A stretch of 64,000 nucleotides of DNA, taken from Desulfobacterales bacterium (lineage in GTDB: Bacteria; Desulfobacterota; Desulfobacteria; Desulfobacterales; Desulfosarcinaceae). The stretch is taken from NCBI GenBank assembly GCA_016218685.1, contig JACRDD010000037.1, positions 1 to 64,000 on the forward strand, written 5' to 3'. Positions 18,784 through 27,140 of this stretch are shown here, piece by piece (position 1 is the stretch's first letter; each line of letters begins with the position of its first letter). The notes under the pieces were generated by a model. The model ran no database searches. It was not told the origin of the DNA and saw only the letters and a list, made by a program, of their open reading frames with translations. The position numbers and the translations under genes were made by a program.

Positions 18784-19878
18784 CTACGCGAAGTAGTTTT
18801 CCATCAGCAAGCGTGCCACCGTATCGGCGCCGTTTTCTTCCGGCGGTTGGCTGCGGGGAAGATGGAGCAGATCGGGCAGCAGCGATAGCCAGCTTCCCTC
18901 TTTATAGGCCTCGGCGCTGATGGGATGCGAAGAGAGATGCGTGCGGATGAACTGCTCCAGGGCCGGCGATTCGGGCGATTGGGGCCGGGGGATGTAGCCG
19001 AAGGGCGTGCCGCTGAGGTAGGCCTCGGCCAGGGTGCTGTAGCCGGCCTTGCCGATGAGCAGGTCCGCGGCGTGCAGCAGATCGGGATGAAAGTAATCCG
19101 AATGGGTGGGCAGCAGGATCACTTTGGGGTGGGGACTGGTCCCATGGTTGGCGCCGGGGACGACGATGTACGGGTCGATGTGTTCGGGCAGCCGGCAGAG
19201 GAACTGGAACCGATCCGGCACCCCGCCCATGGAGAGCAGCACCATGGGCGCGCCTTCGGGAATCTTCAAGCGCCGGCGGATCTCGCCCGGTTCGGTGCGC
19301 GGGGTACGGGCAATCGGCGGCACGCGCGTGGCGCCAGTTGCCGGCCGGCACAAGGGTTCGGTTTGCAGGCGCAGGTCCGCCTGGGGGTAGATGCCCTGCA
19401 AGTATTCGGCATGGGCCCGCAGGCCGGGGGCAGCCGGGAAATAAGCGGCGTAGATGAAATCCCAGGTGAAATTTTCCACCAGCACACCGGGCACCTGTGC
19501 CTGCCGGGCCACGGTCAGCCCCAGGGCCGAGATGTCGCAGACGATCAGCCGGCAGTTCAAGCGTTGAACGGTTTGGCCGAGTCGCTGGACCTGGGCCGCA
19601 TCCCACGGCAGCCAGGCATCCAAGGCGCGCACGGTGGCCGCGGGGTCTTCTTCCAGGGGCGAGCGCTGCACCATGCCGATGTCCGTTTGCAGCCGGTGAT
19701 AGCCGAAGGGCACGCCCAGCGAGTCGGAGAAGATCCAGGCCGGGCAGTCGGTGAAGATTTCCAGACGCACGCCGGGGAGCCGCTGGCCAAGGGCAGCCAT
19801 GACTGCCGCTGCGCGGCTGGCGTGGCCGAAGCCGTGAAAGCTGATGAAGTAGGCGATGACCGGGGGGCGATAGTTCAT
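18784..19878 (-). CDS. GT-B glycosyltransferase-like protein
   Basis: 364 residues. The N-terminus IAYFISFHGFGHASRAAAVMA is the glycine-rich loop shared by MurG/MGT-like GT-B enzymes and the N-terminal half of plant arabinokinases. The C-terminal half carries a nucleotide-sugar-site pattern: VVLLSMGG, then PTHSDYFHPDLLHAADLLIGKAG (split here by family motif), and TLAEAYLSGTPFGYIP. The donor and acceptor are unknown. The internal ATG at 19878 was chosen because upstream in-frame sequence has no family similarity and overlaps the divergent reductase gene. Divergent placement beside an RmlD-like reductase suggests a shared sugar or glycan role, which is inference. Confidence 0.8.
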   Translation of the reverse strand: MNYRPPVIAYFISFHGFGHASRAAAVMAALGQRLPGVRLEIFTDCPAWIFSDSLGVPFGYHRLQTDIGMVQRSPLEEDPAATVRALDAWLPWDAAQVQRLGQTVQRLNCRLIVCDISALGLTVARQAQVPGVLVENFTWDFIYAAYFPAAPGLRAHAEYLQGIYPQADLRLQTEPLCRPATGATRVPPIARTPRTEPGEIRRRLKIPEGAPMVLLSMGGVPDRFQFLCRLPEHIDPYIVVPGANHGTSPHPKVILLPTHSDYFHPDLLHAADLLIGKAGYSTLAEAYLSGTPFGYIPRPQSPESPALEQFIRTHLSSHPISAEAYKEGSWLSLLPDLLHLPRSQPPEENGADTVARLLMENYFA

Positions 19879-19933
19879 GACGCCAAAGCAATAGGAAAGT
19901 GCGCTTGGAAGGTCAAAGCATAACTCGCCTGGA

Positions 19934-20860
19934 ATGCAATCTTTATCCGAACCCGTGGGAAGCAGGAGGAGCGTGGCGCAAAAACCAAAACTACTGATCA
20001 CGGGCGCCAGCGGTTTTCTCGGCCATGCCTTGTGCGCGGCGGCCCGGCGGCATTGGTCGGTGGCCGCGGTGTACCGCCGCCAGCGGCCCCGCCTGCCCGG
20101 GATCACGCCTGTGCAGGCCGACCTTGCCGACCCGGCGGCCTTGCCTGAACTGCTGGACCGCTTGCGGCCCCGGGCCGCGATCCATGCGGCGGCCGCGGCC
20201 CAGGTAGGCGCGTGCCAGGCCGACCCGATGGGTACCGAAAAGATCAATGTCACCGTGCCGGCGCGCCTGGCCGAGCTGTGCGCGGCCCGGGAGATCGATT
20301 TGGCTTTTACTTCCACCGACCTGGTGTTCGACGGCCGGCGTGCCCCGTACGACGAAAGCAGTCCGCCGGTGCCCTTCTGTGTGTATAGCGATCAGAAGGG
20401 CCGCGCCGAAGCTGCCGTGCTGGCCCATCATCCCAGGGCCCTGGTGGCCCGCCTGCCGCTGCTCTTCGGCCTGGCGCCCAATGCGCAATCCAATTTCGGG
20501 GTGCGCATGCTGGCGGCCATTCGTCACAACCAGCCCATCGAACTTTTTGTGGATGAGTTCCGCACGCCCGTGGATACGGCCAGTGCGGCCCAGGGGGTGC
20601 TGGCTTTCGTGGGAAAGGTCCACGGGCCATTGCACCTGGGCGGCCGCACCCGGCTCTCGCGCTATGAATTGGGATGCCGGATGGCCGGCGCCCTGGGTCT
20701 TGCACCCACCATGCTGCGGCCGGTCTCCATGGCAGTGGTGGCCCTGCCTTACGGCCGGGCTCCGGATTGTTCCCTGGACAGCCGCCGGGCCTATGGATTG
20801 GGATATGACCCGACGCCCCTGGATGCGGCGTTGCGGCAGATGGTGACCCAGGCGGCTTGA
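19934..20860 (+). CDS. RmlD-like NAD(P)-dependent sugar reductase/epimerase (extended SDR)
   Basis: 308 residues of the extended short-chain dehydrogenase family. The dinucleotide motif LLITGASGFLGHAL is near residue 20. The catalytic Tyr-x3-Lys is in CVYSDQKGRAE. The later FVDEFRTPVDTASAAQGV and LHLGGRTRLSRYELG match the RmlD/dTDP-4-dehydrorhamnose reductase group. The start is uncertain: ATG 19934, or GTG 19973 immediately behind an AGGAGG. It is divergent from the glycosyltransferase gene. The substrate is probably a nucleotide sugar, but this is not shown. Confidence 0.85.
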   Translation: MQSLSEPVGSRRSVAQKPKLLITGASGFLGHALCAAARRHWSVAAVYRRQRPRLPGITPVQADLADPAALPELLDRLRPRAAIHAAAAAQVGACQADPMGTEKINVTVPARLAELCAAREIDLAFTSTDLVFDGRRAPYDESSPPVPFCVYSDQKGRAEAAVLAHHPRALVARLPLLFGLAPNAQSNFGVRMLAAIRHNQPIELFVDEFRTPVDTASAAQGVLAFVGKVHGPLHLGGRTRLSRYELGCRMAGALGLAPTMLRPVSMAVVALPYGRAPDCSLDSRRAYGLGYDPTPLDAALRQMVTQAA

Positions 20861-20905
20861 AGCCGGTCACAGCGAAAGTCAGCGGACGGGCCGCCGAAAC
20901 CGGTG

Positions 20906-20935
20906 TTGACAGCCGCACCCATGTCATTTGATAAT
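20906..20935 (+). promoter_or_regulatory. Putative sigma-70 promoter for the Cache-PAS gene
   Basis: TTGACA (20906-20911), an 18-nt spacer and GATAAT (20930-20935) lie about 120 nt before the ATG at 21058. The remainder of the leader shows no further structure. Confidence 0.5.
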
Positions 20936-21057
20936 CCTGGCAATACCATCTGGACAACGCTTCTCCAGGTGCGCCCGGCGCCCAAACAAACACCGATAGT
21001 CGTCCCGTTCTCTTTCATGCGGCCCCATGTCATCCGGAAATCCCCAAGGAAAAGCCC

Positions 21058-22737
21058 ATGCCCCAGCGCCGCGGAAAACCGAAACTCAGCCAGAATATAA
21101 CGATTCCCCTCTTGGCGGCGGCCATTTTGTCGATCTCCATTTTGGGGCTGTTGTGGATCAAGCGCGAGTACGAGGCGTTCCGGGCCGAATCGAGCACGAT
21201 AGAAAATAATTACCTGGCCTCTCAAAAAGAGCATTTGGAAACCGAGGTCGGCAAAATACGCTCCTATATCGACTACCAGCGGGCAAGGCTGGGGCCGCGC
21301 TTGCGCCACGACATCCAGGCCAGAGTCCATGAGGCCCATGCGATTGCCTCGAATCTTTACCAGGAGTACCAGGAGACCCGAAGCCTGCCTGAAATACAGC
21401 GCCTGGTCAAGGATGCGCTGCGGCCGATCCGCTTCAACAACGGGCGCGGGTACTATTTCGCTTTTAATTATCGAGGCGTCGAAACGCTTTTCGCCGACCG
21501 CCCCGAGATGGAGGGCAAGGACATGCTTCCCGTGCAAGGTGCACGCGGAGAATTTGTCGTCAAGGACATGCTCGGCATCGTGAGAGCGGATGGGGACGGC
21601 TTCTATGAATACACCTGGACCAAACCGCAACGCGAAGGCCATTTTCCCAAAATCGCCTACGTGAAAGCCTTCGCTCCCTTTGACTGGGTCTTGGGGACCG
21701 GGGAGTACCTCGACGATGTGGAGAGCGACATTCAGCAAGAGGTCATCGGATTTATCGAACAGTTTCGCGTCGGCAAGGATGGGTATGTCTTCGCTGGGCA
21801 GTGGGACGGGCTGGCGCTCTGCGGACCGGAAAAAGGCAAAAACATGTGGGAGTTCGCCGACCGCCAGGGCAATAAAATCGTTCAAAAAATGATCGCCATC
21901 GCCCGCGAGGGCAGCGGCTATCTCACCTATGAGATGCCCAATTTCGAGAATCAGCAGCAAGCGCCCAAGATCAGCTATGTGGTCGGCATCCCGGAATGGC
22001 GCTGGTACATCGGCACCGGCACCTATCTCGAACCGATCGAGACCGTCCTCGCAATCAAGAAGCAGGAAGTAAATCGGCAGATCGTGCGCTATCTTCTCCA
22101 GATGGCCGCGGTCTTGGCCGGGTTGATCGTGTTTGTCGGGCTGGTGGCGTTCCAGATCTTTCGAAAGGCCCGCAAGAATCTGGAGGCCTTCTCCAGCTTC
22201 TTCGCCAAAGCCGCTGAGGAACCGGTGGAGATCGATCTGGAGCAGATGGATTTTGCCGAGCTGCAAGAGTTGGCCCGCGCCGCCAATCACATGGTGCATG
22301 CCCGCCAGGCGACGGAGGCCGCTCTCGTGCAAAGCGAGGCAAAGTACCGCCATATCATCGAGAATGCGCCCATCGGCATTTTCCAGACAGAGCTGGAGGG
22401 CACCTTCCGCTACACCAACCCCGGCCTGCTCAAGCAGTTTGAGTGCGATACCCAGGAACTGTTCCTGGCCCATTATGGCGACATCCGGAGGTTCTGGGCC
22501 CATCTGGAGAAGTTCGACGAGTTCACGGCGCTGCTGGTTAAAGAGGGGCGGTGTTACGGTTACGAAGCCGAATTGCGCTTGATCGGCGGCCAAACCAAAT
22601 GGTTTTCGCTCTATGCCTTCCTGGACGGCCCGCGTAAGTTCATCAATGGTTTTTCATTGGACATCACCGACCGCAAGCGCGCCGAGACCGAGCGCGAACG
22701 GCTCCAGGCCCAGTTGCTCCGGGCCCAGAAGATGTGA
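21058..22737 (+). CDS. Membrane Cache-PAS sensor lacking an output domain
   Basis: 559 residues: an N-terminal membrane helix (about 15-35), a double Cache periplasmic region (about 40-340; NNGRGYYFAFNYRGV and later GVGKDGYVFAG-like text, with FAPFDWVLGTGEYLDDV and VGIPEWRWYIGTGTYLEPI), and a second membrane helix (about 345-370). A linker and a PAS domain follow (about 425-540, starting YRHIIENAPIGIF and ending SLDITDRKRAE). The protein stops at RLQAQLLRAQKM. In this family that is exactly the coiled-coil linker preceding the HisKA box, as in the kinase at 15951 (QQAQKMESIATLAGGIAHQ). No kinase sequence continues in any frame downstream, so the C-terminus appears lost. Confidence 0.88.
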   Translation: MPQRRGKPKLSQNITIPLLAAAILSISILGLLWIKREYEAFRAESSTIENNYLASQKEHLETEVGKIRSYIDYQRARLGPRLRHDIQARVHEAHAIASNLYQEYQETRSLPEIQRLVKDALRPIRFNNGRGYYFAFNYRGVETLFADRPEMEGKDMLPVQGARGEFVVKDMLGIVRADGDGFYEYTWTKPQREGHFPKIAYVKAFAPFDWVLGTGEYLDDVESDIQQEVIGFIEQFRVGKDGYVFAGQWDGLALCGPEKGKNMWEFADRQGNKIVQKMIAIAREGSGYLTYEMPNFENQQQAPKISYVVGIPEWRWYIGTGTYLEPIETVLAIKKQEVNRQIVRYLLQMAAVLAGLIVFVGLVAFQIFRKARKNLEAFSSFFAKAAEEPVEIDLEQMDFAELQELARAANHMVHARQATEAALVQSEAKYRHIIENAPIGIFQTELEGTFRYTNPGLLKQFECDTQELFLAHYGDIRRFWAHLEKFDEFTALLVKEGRCYGYEAELRLIGGQTKWFSLYAFLDGPRKFINGFSLDITDRKRAETERERLQAQLLRAQKM

Positions 22738-22810
22738 TCCCTCGGAAAAAGATATGCTTTCGCTCCGGATGGGCCGGTCGTTACGGGCCGTGGCACCGCC
22801 GACCCGCGGA

Positions 22811-22839
22811 TTGACACCACCCGCGGCACCCTTTATAGT
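22811..22839 (+). promoter_or_regulatory. Putative sigma-70 promoter for the 1359-residue protein
   Basis: TTGACA (22811-22816), an optimal 17-nt spacer and TATAGT (22834-22839) place a start near 22846, about 80 nt before ATG 22925. It lies directly after the truncated sensor gene, so the large gene has its own promoter. Confidence 0.6.
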
Positions 22840-22924
22840 GGCGCTGCTTTAGAACCGGGAGCGCCGGCCGCGATCCCATTCCTACCACGCGACCATCAAA
22901 CCTCAACGAACGAAAGCTTCCGCC

Positions 22925-25900
22925 ATGAAACGTTTCTTGTGCTTCACGGTGTTGCCCGCCATCGGATTGTTCGCGCTGGCCATTTCAGCCATGGCCGCCC
23001 TGGGGCCGGGGGAAGTCCCCCCCGAGTTGGAGCGCTGGCAGGCGTGGGCCCTGCACGGTCAGCGCGAGGCGCTGTGTCCCAGCCAGCATAACGACGGGGC
23101 CGTGATCCGTTGCCAGTGGCCCTCGCGTCTCAGTCTGGAGGTGACGGCCACGGACGGCGCCTTCGAACAGCGCTGGCTGATGTTCGCCGACGGCTGGGCC
23201 GGTTTGCCCGGCGGCGAGGCCGTGTGGCCCGACGGGGTGGTGGTCGATGGGCACTCGGCGGCCGTGGTGGCGCGCAACGGGGTTCCCTCGGTGCGCCTGA
23301 GTTCCGGCGAACATCGCATCCTGGGGCGCTTTTCCTGGGCGCGCATGCCCGAAATGCTGCCCGTGCCGCCGTCCCTGGGGTTGCTTTCCCTGGCCATCGA
23401 CGGCCGGCCAGTGCCGTCGCCCGTGATCGACGCCCAAGGACGCGTGTGGCTGCAAGCAGGACCGGCCGTGGAGAGCCGGGAGGAGAAGCTCAACGTTCAG
23501 GTGTTCCGCCTGCTGGACGATACGGTGCCCATGCAGGTGACCACCCTGTTGCGTTTGGAGGTGTCGGGCAAACCCCGGGAGATCGCACTGGCCCAAGTGC
23601 TTCCGACCGGCGGCACGCCCATGGCCCTGGACAGCGCGCTGCCGGCGCGCATCGACGCCGACGGCCGCCTGACGTTACAGGCCCGGGCCGGGCGCTGGGA
23701 GGTGCGGCTGCTGGCCCGTCTTTCCGGCCCGCAGTTCAAGATCCCCGCCGGGCCGTGTCCCCATGGCGAAGAGATCTGGTCGTTTCAGGCGCGTCACGAA
23801 TTGCGCATGGTGGAGATTCTGGATGCGACGCCGGTGGAGCCCAGCCAGACCGAGATGCCCCCGGCCTGGCGGTCATTGCCGGCCTATCTGCTCAAGGCCG
23901 ACGAGAGTCTGACCATTAAAGAGATCCGCCGGGGCGATCCGGACCCGGGACCGGACCAGCTCTCCCTGCAACGCAACTGGTGGCTCGACTTCGACGGCGG
24001 CGGCTTTACGGTGCAGGACCAGATCCGGGGCAGCGTGCGCCGCCAGTGGTCTCTGGCCATGAATCCGCCCCTGGTGCTGGGCCGCGTGGCCGTGGGCGGC
24101 GAAGAGCGGGTGATCACCGAACAAGGCCCCGAGAAGAAGATGGGCGTGGAATTGCGGCGCGGGCAGCTCGACTTGCAGGCCGATGCCCGCCTGCCCCAGC
24201 GGGCCGGCGAACTATCGGCCGTGGGCTGGGATCACGACTTCCAAGCGGTCTCGGGCGTGCTGCACCTGCCGCCCGGCTGGCGCCTGGTGGCGGCCAGCGG
24301 GGTAGACCAGATTTCCGACACTTGGCTGCAGCGCTGGTCGCTGCTCGATTTCTTCCTGGTGCTGATCATCGCCCTGGCAGTCTACCGCCTGCGCACCTGG
24401 CGCTGGGGCGGCGTGGCCCTGATCGCCATGGCCCTGATCTTTCACGAGCCCGGGGCCCCGCGCCTGGTGTGGCTGCACCTGCTGGCTGTTTTGGCGCTGC
24501 TGCCGCTGTTGCCAGCCGGCTGGTTCAAGCGCCTGGTCCAGTTGTGGGGCATCGGCGCGGCGGTGGCGCTGCTGGTGACGGCTGTGCCGTTCGTGGTGCA
24601 GCAGATCCGTTGGGGGCTGTATCCTCAACTGGCGCCGGTTTCGGATTCCTATTCGGCGATGGCGCGGCTCCAGGGCTACGCCACCGAGCAAGCCGCAGAA
24701 CCTGAGCCGGAGGAAATGGCGGAGCGCGATGCAGGCCTGGAAGATTCCCTTGAGGGTAAAGGCATCCGAAGCAGGATGAAAGCCGCTGCTCCGGCGCCCA
24801 TGCCCGCCAGTCTGGCCGTCAAGGAGCGCGTGCTTGAGCAGCAGGACCCCGATGCCCTGATCCCCACCGGACCGGGGCTGCCCGACTGGCAGTGGCAGTC
24901 GGTGTCGCTCGCCTGGAGCGGCCCGGTGGCCCGCTCCCAGACCCTGCGCATTTATCTTCTGACCCCCTGGGCCAATCTGTTGCTGGCCCTGGTGCGGGTG
25001 GGATTGCTGGCGGCCTTGATGTGGGTGCTGATCGCTGGGAACCCCTGGTGGCAACCTTGGGTGCAGCGCCTGGGCCGGCGTTTGGGGGTTGGCGCCTTGG
25101 CCCTGGTGGCCCTGATGGGCGTCGCGGCCTGGCAGCCGGCGATATCTTCCGCCGAGGGCTTCCCGCCGCCCGAGCTGCTGGAGGAGTTGCGCCAACGCAT
25201 CCTGGAAAAGCCGGAGTGCCTGCCCCACTGCGCCGATGTCGCGCGCCTGGAAATTACCGCCAACGACGATGAGTTGCAGGTGCTGCTCAAGCTCAATTGC
25301 GCGGCCCGGGTGGCTGTGCCGTTGCCGGTCAACCGCAAATCGTGGGCCCCGGCGCAGATCATGCTGGACAACGCACCCATCGCCGGTCTGACCCGGGATA
25401 GCGGCGGCCAGATGTGGGCCCTGATTCCCGAGGGGTTGCATACCCTGGTGCTACTGGGCAATGTGGGCCAGGAGGGGGTGGTGCAGATCCCCCTGCCCCT
25501 CAAGCCGCACACGGCCACGCATGCCCTGCGGGGCTGGCGCCTGGAAGGCATTCATGAAGACGGCAGCGTGGGCTCCAGCCTTCAATTGATCCGTCTGCCG
25601 TCGGATGGCCAGCCGGCTCCGGCGGCCAGCGCCCGGGAAGGGTTGCCGCCCTTTCTGGAGGTGGAGCGCGTGTTGCGCCTGGGACTGACCTGGCGCAGCG
25701 ACACCACGGTGCGCCGCCTGACCCCCACGGGCGTTCCGGTGGTGGCGGCGATTCCCTTGCTGGCCGGCGAATCGGTCACCACCGAGGGCATTCAGGTGCA
25801 GCAAAACCAGGTGCTGATCAACATGGGCCCGGACCAGCGGGAGGTGATCTTTAGCGCCAATCTGCCCATCGCGCCCAAGATCCTGCTGGAGGCTCCCCGG

Positions 25901-27004
25901 AACGTGCCCTGGACCGAGACCTGGGTGCTCGATGCCAGCGCCGTCTGGCATTGCGATCTGGAAGGCATCGCCGTGGTGCACCATCAGGATACCGGCGGTC
26001 AGTGGCAGCCGCGCTGGCAGCCGTGGCCGGGCGAGCAGGTGGCGATCCAGGTCAGCCGGCCGCCGGCCGTGGCCGGTCAGACCAAGACCGTCGACCGGGC
26101 CGATCTGACGCTGACCCCCGGCCGGCGCTTCGGCCAGGGACAGTTGCGGCTCAACCTGCGCAGCAGCCGCGGCGGCCAACATACCCTTTCCCTGCCGCCC
26201 AACGCCAACTTGCAGCAGGTCACGGTCAACGGTCAGAGCCTGCCGGTGCAGCAGGATGGCGCCTTTGTTACCGTGCCCCTGCAGCCGGGCAGCCAGGAGG
26301 TCGCGGTGCAGTGGCAGCAATTGGCGCCGTTCGCCCTGTTCTACCGGGTGCCGCCGGTTAAGATCGGCCAGGAGGGGGTCAATGCGCGGGTCACGGTGCA
26401 GATGCCCGAAAACCGCTGGATCCTGCTGGTGGGCGGCCCGCGCTGGGGCCCGGCCGTGCTCTTCTGGAGCTACATCGTGGCGATTGTCCTGGCGGCCTTG
26501 CTGTTGGGACGGGTGACCCTGACGCCGCTCAAAACCTGGCAATGGCTGCTGCTGGGCCTGGGGCTGACCCAGATCCCGGCGGCCCTGGCGCTGCTGATCA
26601 TCGGCTGGCTGGTGGCCCTGGGGCTGCGCGAACGCCAGGCCATGCCCGGCGGCTGGTTCTCCTTCGATCTGATCCAGATCGGTCTGGTACTCTGGACCGT
26701 GGCGGCCCTGGTGGCCTTGTTCGCGGCGGTCAAAGCCGGGCTGGTGGGGCAGCCGGACATGCAGATCGAGGGCAACGACTCCACCTTCATGGCCTTGCAC
26801 TGGACCCAGGACCACATCGGCGAAGGACTGCCCCAACCCTGGGTCTTCAGCCTGCCGGTGTGGGGCTATCGACTGCTGATGCTGGCCTGGTCCCTGTGGC
26901 TGGCCCTGGCCCTGCTCGGTTGGCTCAAGTGGGGCTGGCGCTCGTTGACCACCAATGGGGCGTGGCGCAAGGTGGTGCTGCGGCGCGCCAAGTCTTCGGC
27001 ATGA
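22925..27004 (+). CDS. Very large uncharacterised membrane protein (1359 residues)
   Basis: Not recognised. A cleavable-type signal sequence (MKRFLCFTVLP...ISAMAALG, about 1-25) is followed by a ~440-residue extracytoplasmic region rich in beta-strand-like alternation. Hydrophobic helices cluster at about 470-560. A short charged, alanine/proline-rich stretch (PEPEEMAERDAG, about 590-650) comes next. Two further helices are at about 680-740. A second long extracytoplasmic region (about 745-1175) contains repeated beta-rich text such as RRLTPTGVPVVAAIPLL and LRLNLRSSRGGQHTL. Four more helices end the protein (about 1180-1350). Neither catalytic motif nor ATPase is visible. A good promoter and no close downstream partner suggest a single-gene unit. 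Envelope assembly or adhesion are only guesses. Confidence 0.85.
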   Translation: MKRFLCFTVLPAIGLFALAISAMAALGPGEVPPELERWQAWALHGQREALCPSQHNDGAVIRCQWPSRLSLEVTATDGAFEQRWLMFADGWAGLPGGEAVWPDGVVVDGHSAAVVARNGVPSVRLSSGEHRILGRFSWARMPEMLPVPPSLGLLSLAIDGRPVPSPVIDAQGRVWLQAGPAVESREEKLNVQVFRLLDDTVPMQVTTLLRLEVSGKPREIALAQVLPTGGTPMALDSALPARIDADGRLTLQARAGRWEVRLLARLSGPQFKIPAGPCPHGEEIWSFQARHELRMVEILDATPVEPSQTEMPPAWRSLPAYLLKADESLTIKEIRRGDPDPGPDQLSLQRNWWLDFDGGGFTVQDQIRGSVRRQWSLAMNPPLVLGRVAVGGEERVITEQGPEKKMGVELRRGQLDLQADARLPQRAGELSAVGWDHDFQAVSGVLHLPPGWRLVAASGVDQISDTWLQRWSLLDFFLVLIIALAVYRLRTWRWGGVALIAMALIFHEPGAPRLVWLHLLAVLALLPLLPAGWFKRLVQLWGIGAAVALLVTAVPFVVQQIRWGLYPQLAPVSDSYSAMARLQGYATEQAAEPEPEEMAERDAGLEDSLEGKGIRSRMKAAAPAPMPASLAVKERVLEQQDPDALIPTGPGLPDWQWQSVSLAWSGPVARSQTLRIYLLTPWANLLLALVRVGLLAALMWVLIAGNPWWQPWVQRLGRRLGVGALALVALMGVAAWQPAISSAEGFPPPELLEELRQRILEKPECLPHCADVARLEITANDDELQVLLKLNCAARVAVPLPVNRKSWAPAQIMLDNAPIAGLTRDSGGQMWALIPEGLHTLVLLGNVGQEGVVQIPLPLKPHTATHALRGWRLEGIHEDGSVGSSLQLIRLPSDGQPAPAASAREGLPPFLEVERVLRLGLTWRSDTTVRRLTPTGVPVVAAIPLLAGESVTTEGIQVQQNQVLINMGPDQREVIFSANLPIAPKILLEAPRNVPWTETWVLDASAVWHCDLEGIAVVHHQDTGGQWQPRWQPWPGEQVAIQVSRPPAVAGQTKTVDRADLTLTPGRRFGQGQLRLNLRSSRGGQHTLSLPPNANLQQVTVNGQSLPVQQDGAFVTVPLQPGSQEVAVQWQQLAPFALFYRVPPVKIGQEGVNARVTVQMPENRWILLVGGPRWGPAVLFWSYIVAIVLAALLLGRVTLTPLKTWQWLLLGLGLTQIPAALALLIIGWLVALGLRERQAMPGGWFSFDLIQIGLVLWTVAALVALFAAVKAGLVGQPDMQIEGNDSTFMALHWTQDHIGEGLPQPWVFSLPVWGYRLLMLAWSLWLALALLGWLKWGWRSLTTNGAWRKVVLRRAKSSA

Positions 27005-27021
27005 TAAGCGATGGTCCGTGC

Positions 27022-27088
27022 GTAGGGGCGACCGGCGGTCGCCCAACGGGCACGCCGATCGTATAGGGCGACCGCCGGTCGCCCCTAC
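27022..27088. repeat. Perfect 23-bp inverted repeat, REP-like
   Basis: Arms at 27022-27044 and 27066-27088 are exact reverse complements (GTAGGGGCGACCGGCGGTCG at the left start) around a 21-nt spacer. Each arm is itself close to palindromic (GGCGACC/GGTCGCC). It lies between the stop of the 1359-residue gene and recN. No T-run follows, so it resembles a repetitive extragenic palindrome more than a terminator, although it could slow transcription. Confidence 0.8.
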
Positions 27089-27140
27089 AAACCTTCAACG
27101 TGAGAACGGTTGTTAACGACGAATTCAATTGGGCTCAATT

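Noticed and set aside
25451..27046. 531-residue minus-strand open frame inside the 1359-residue gene
   Set aside because: Antisense shadow with His/Gln/Gly-rich composition and no motif.
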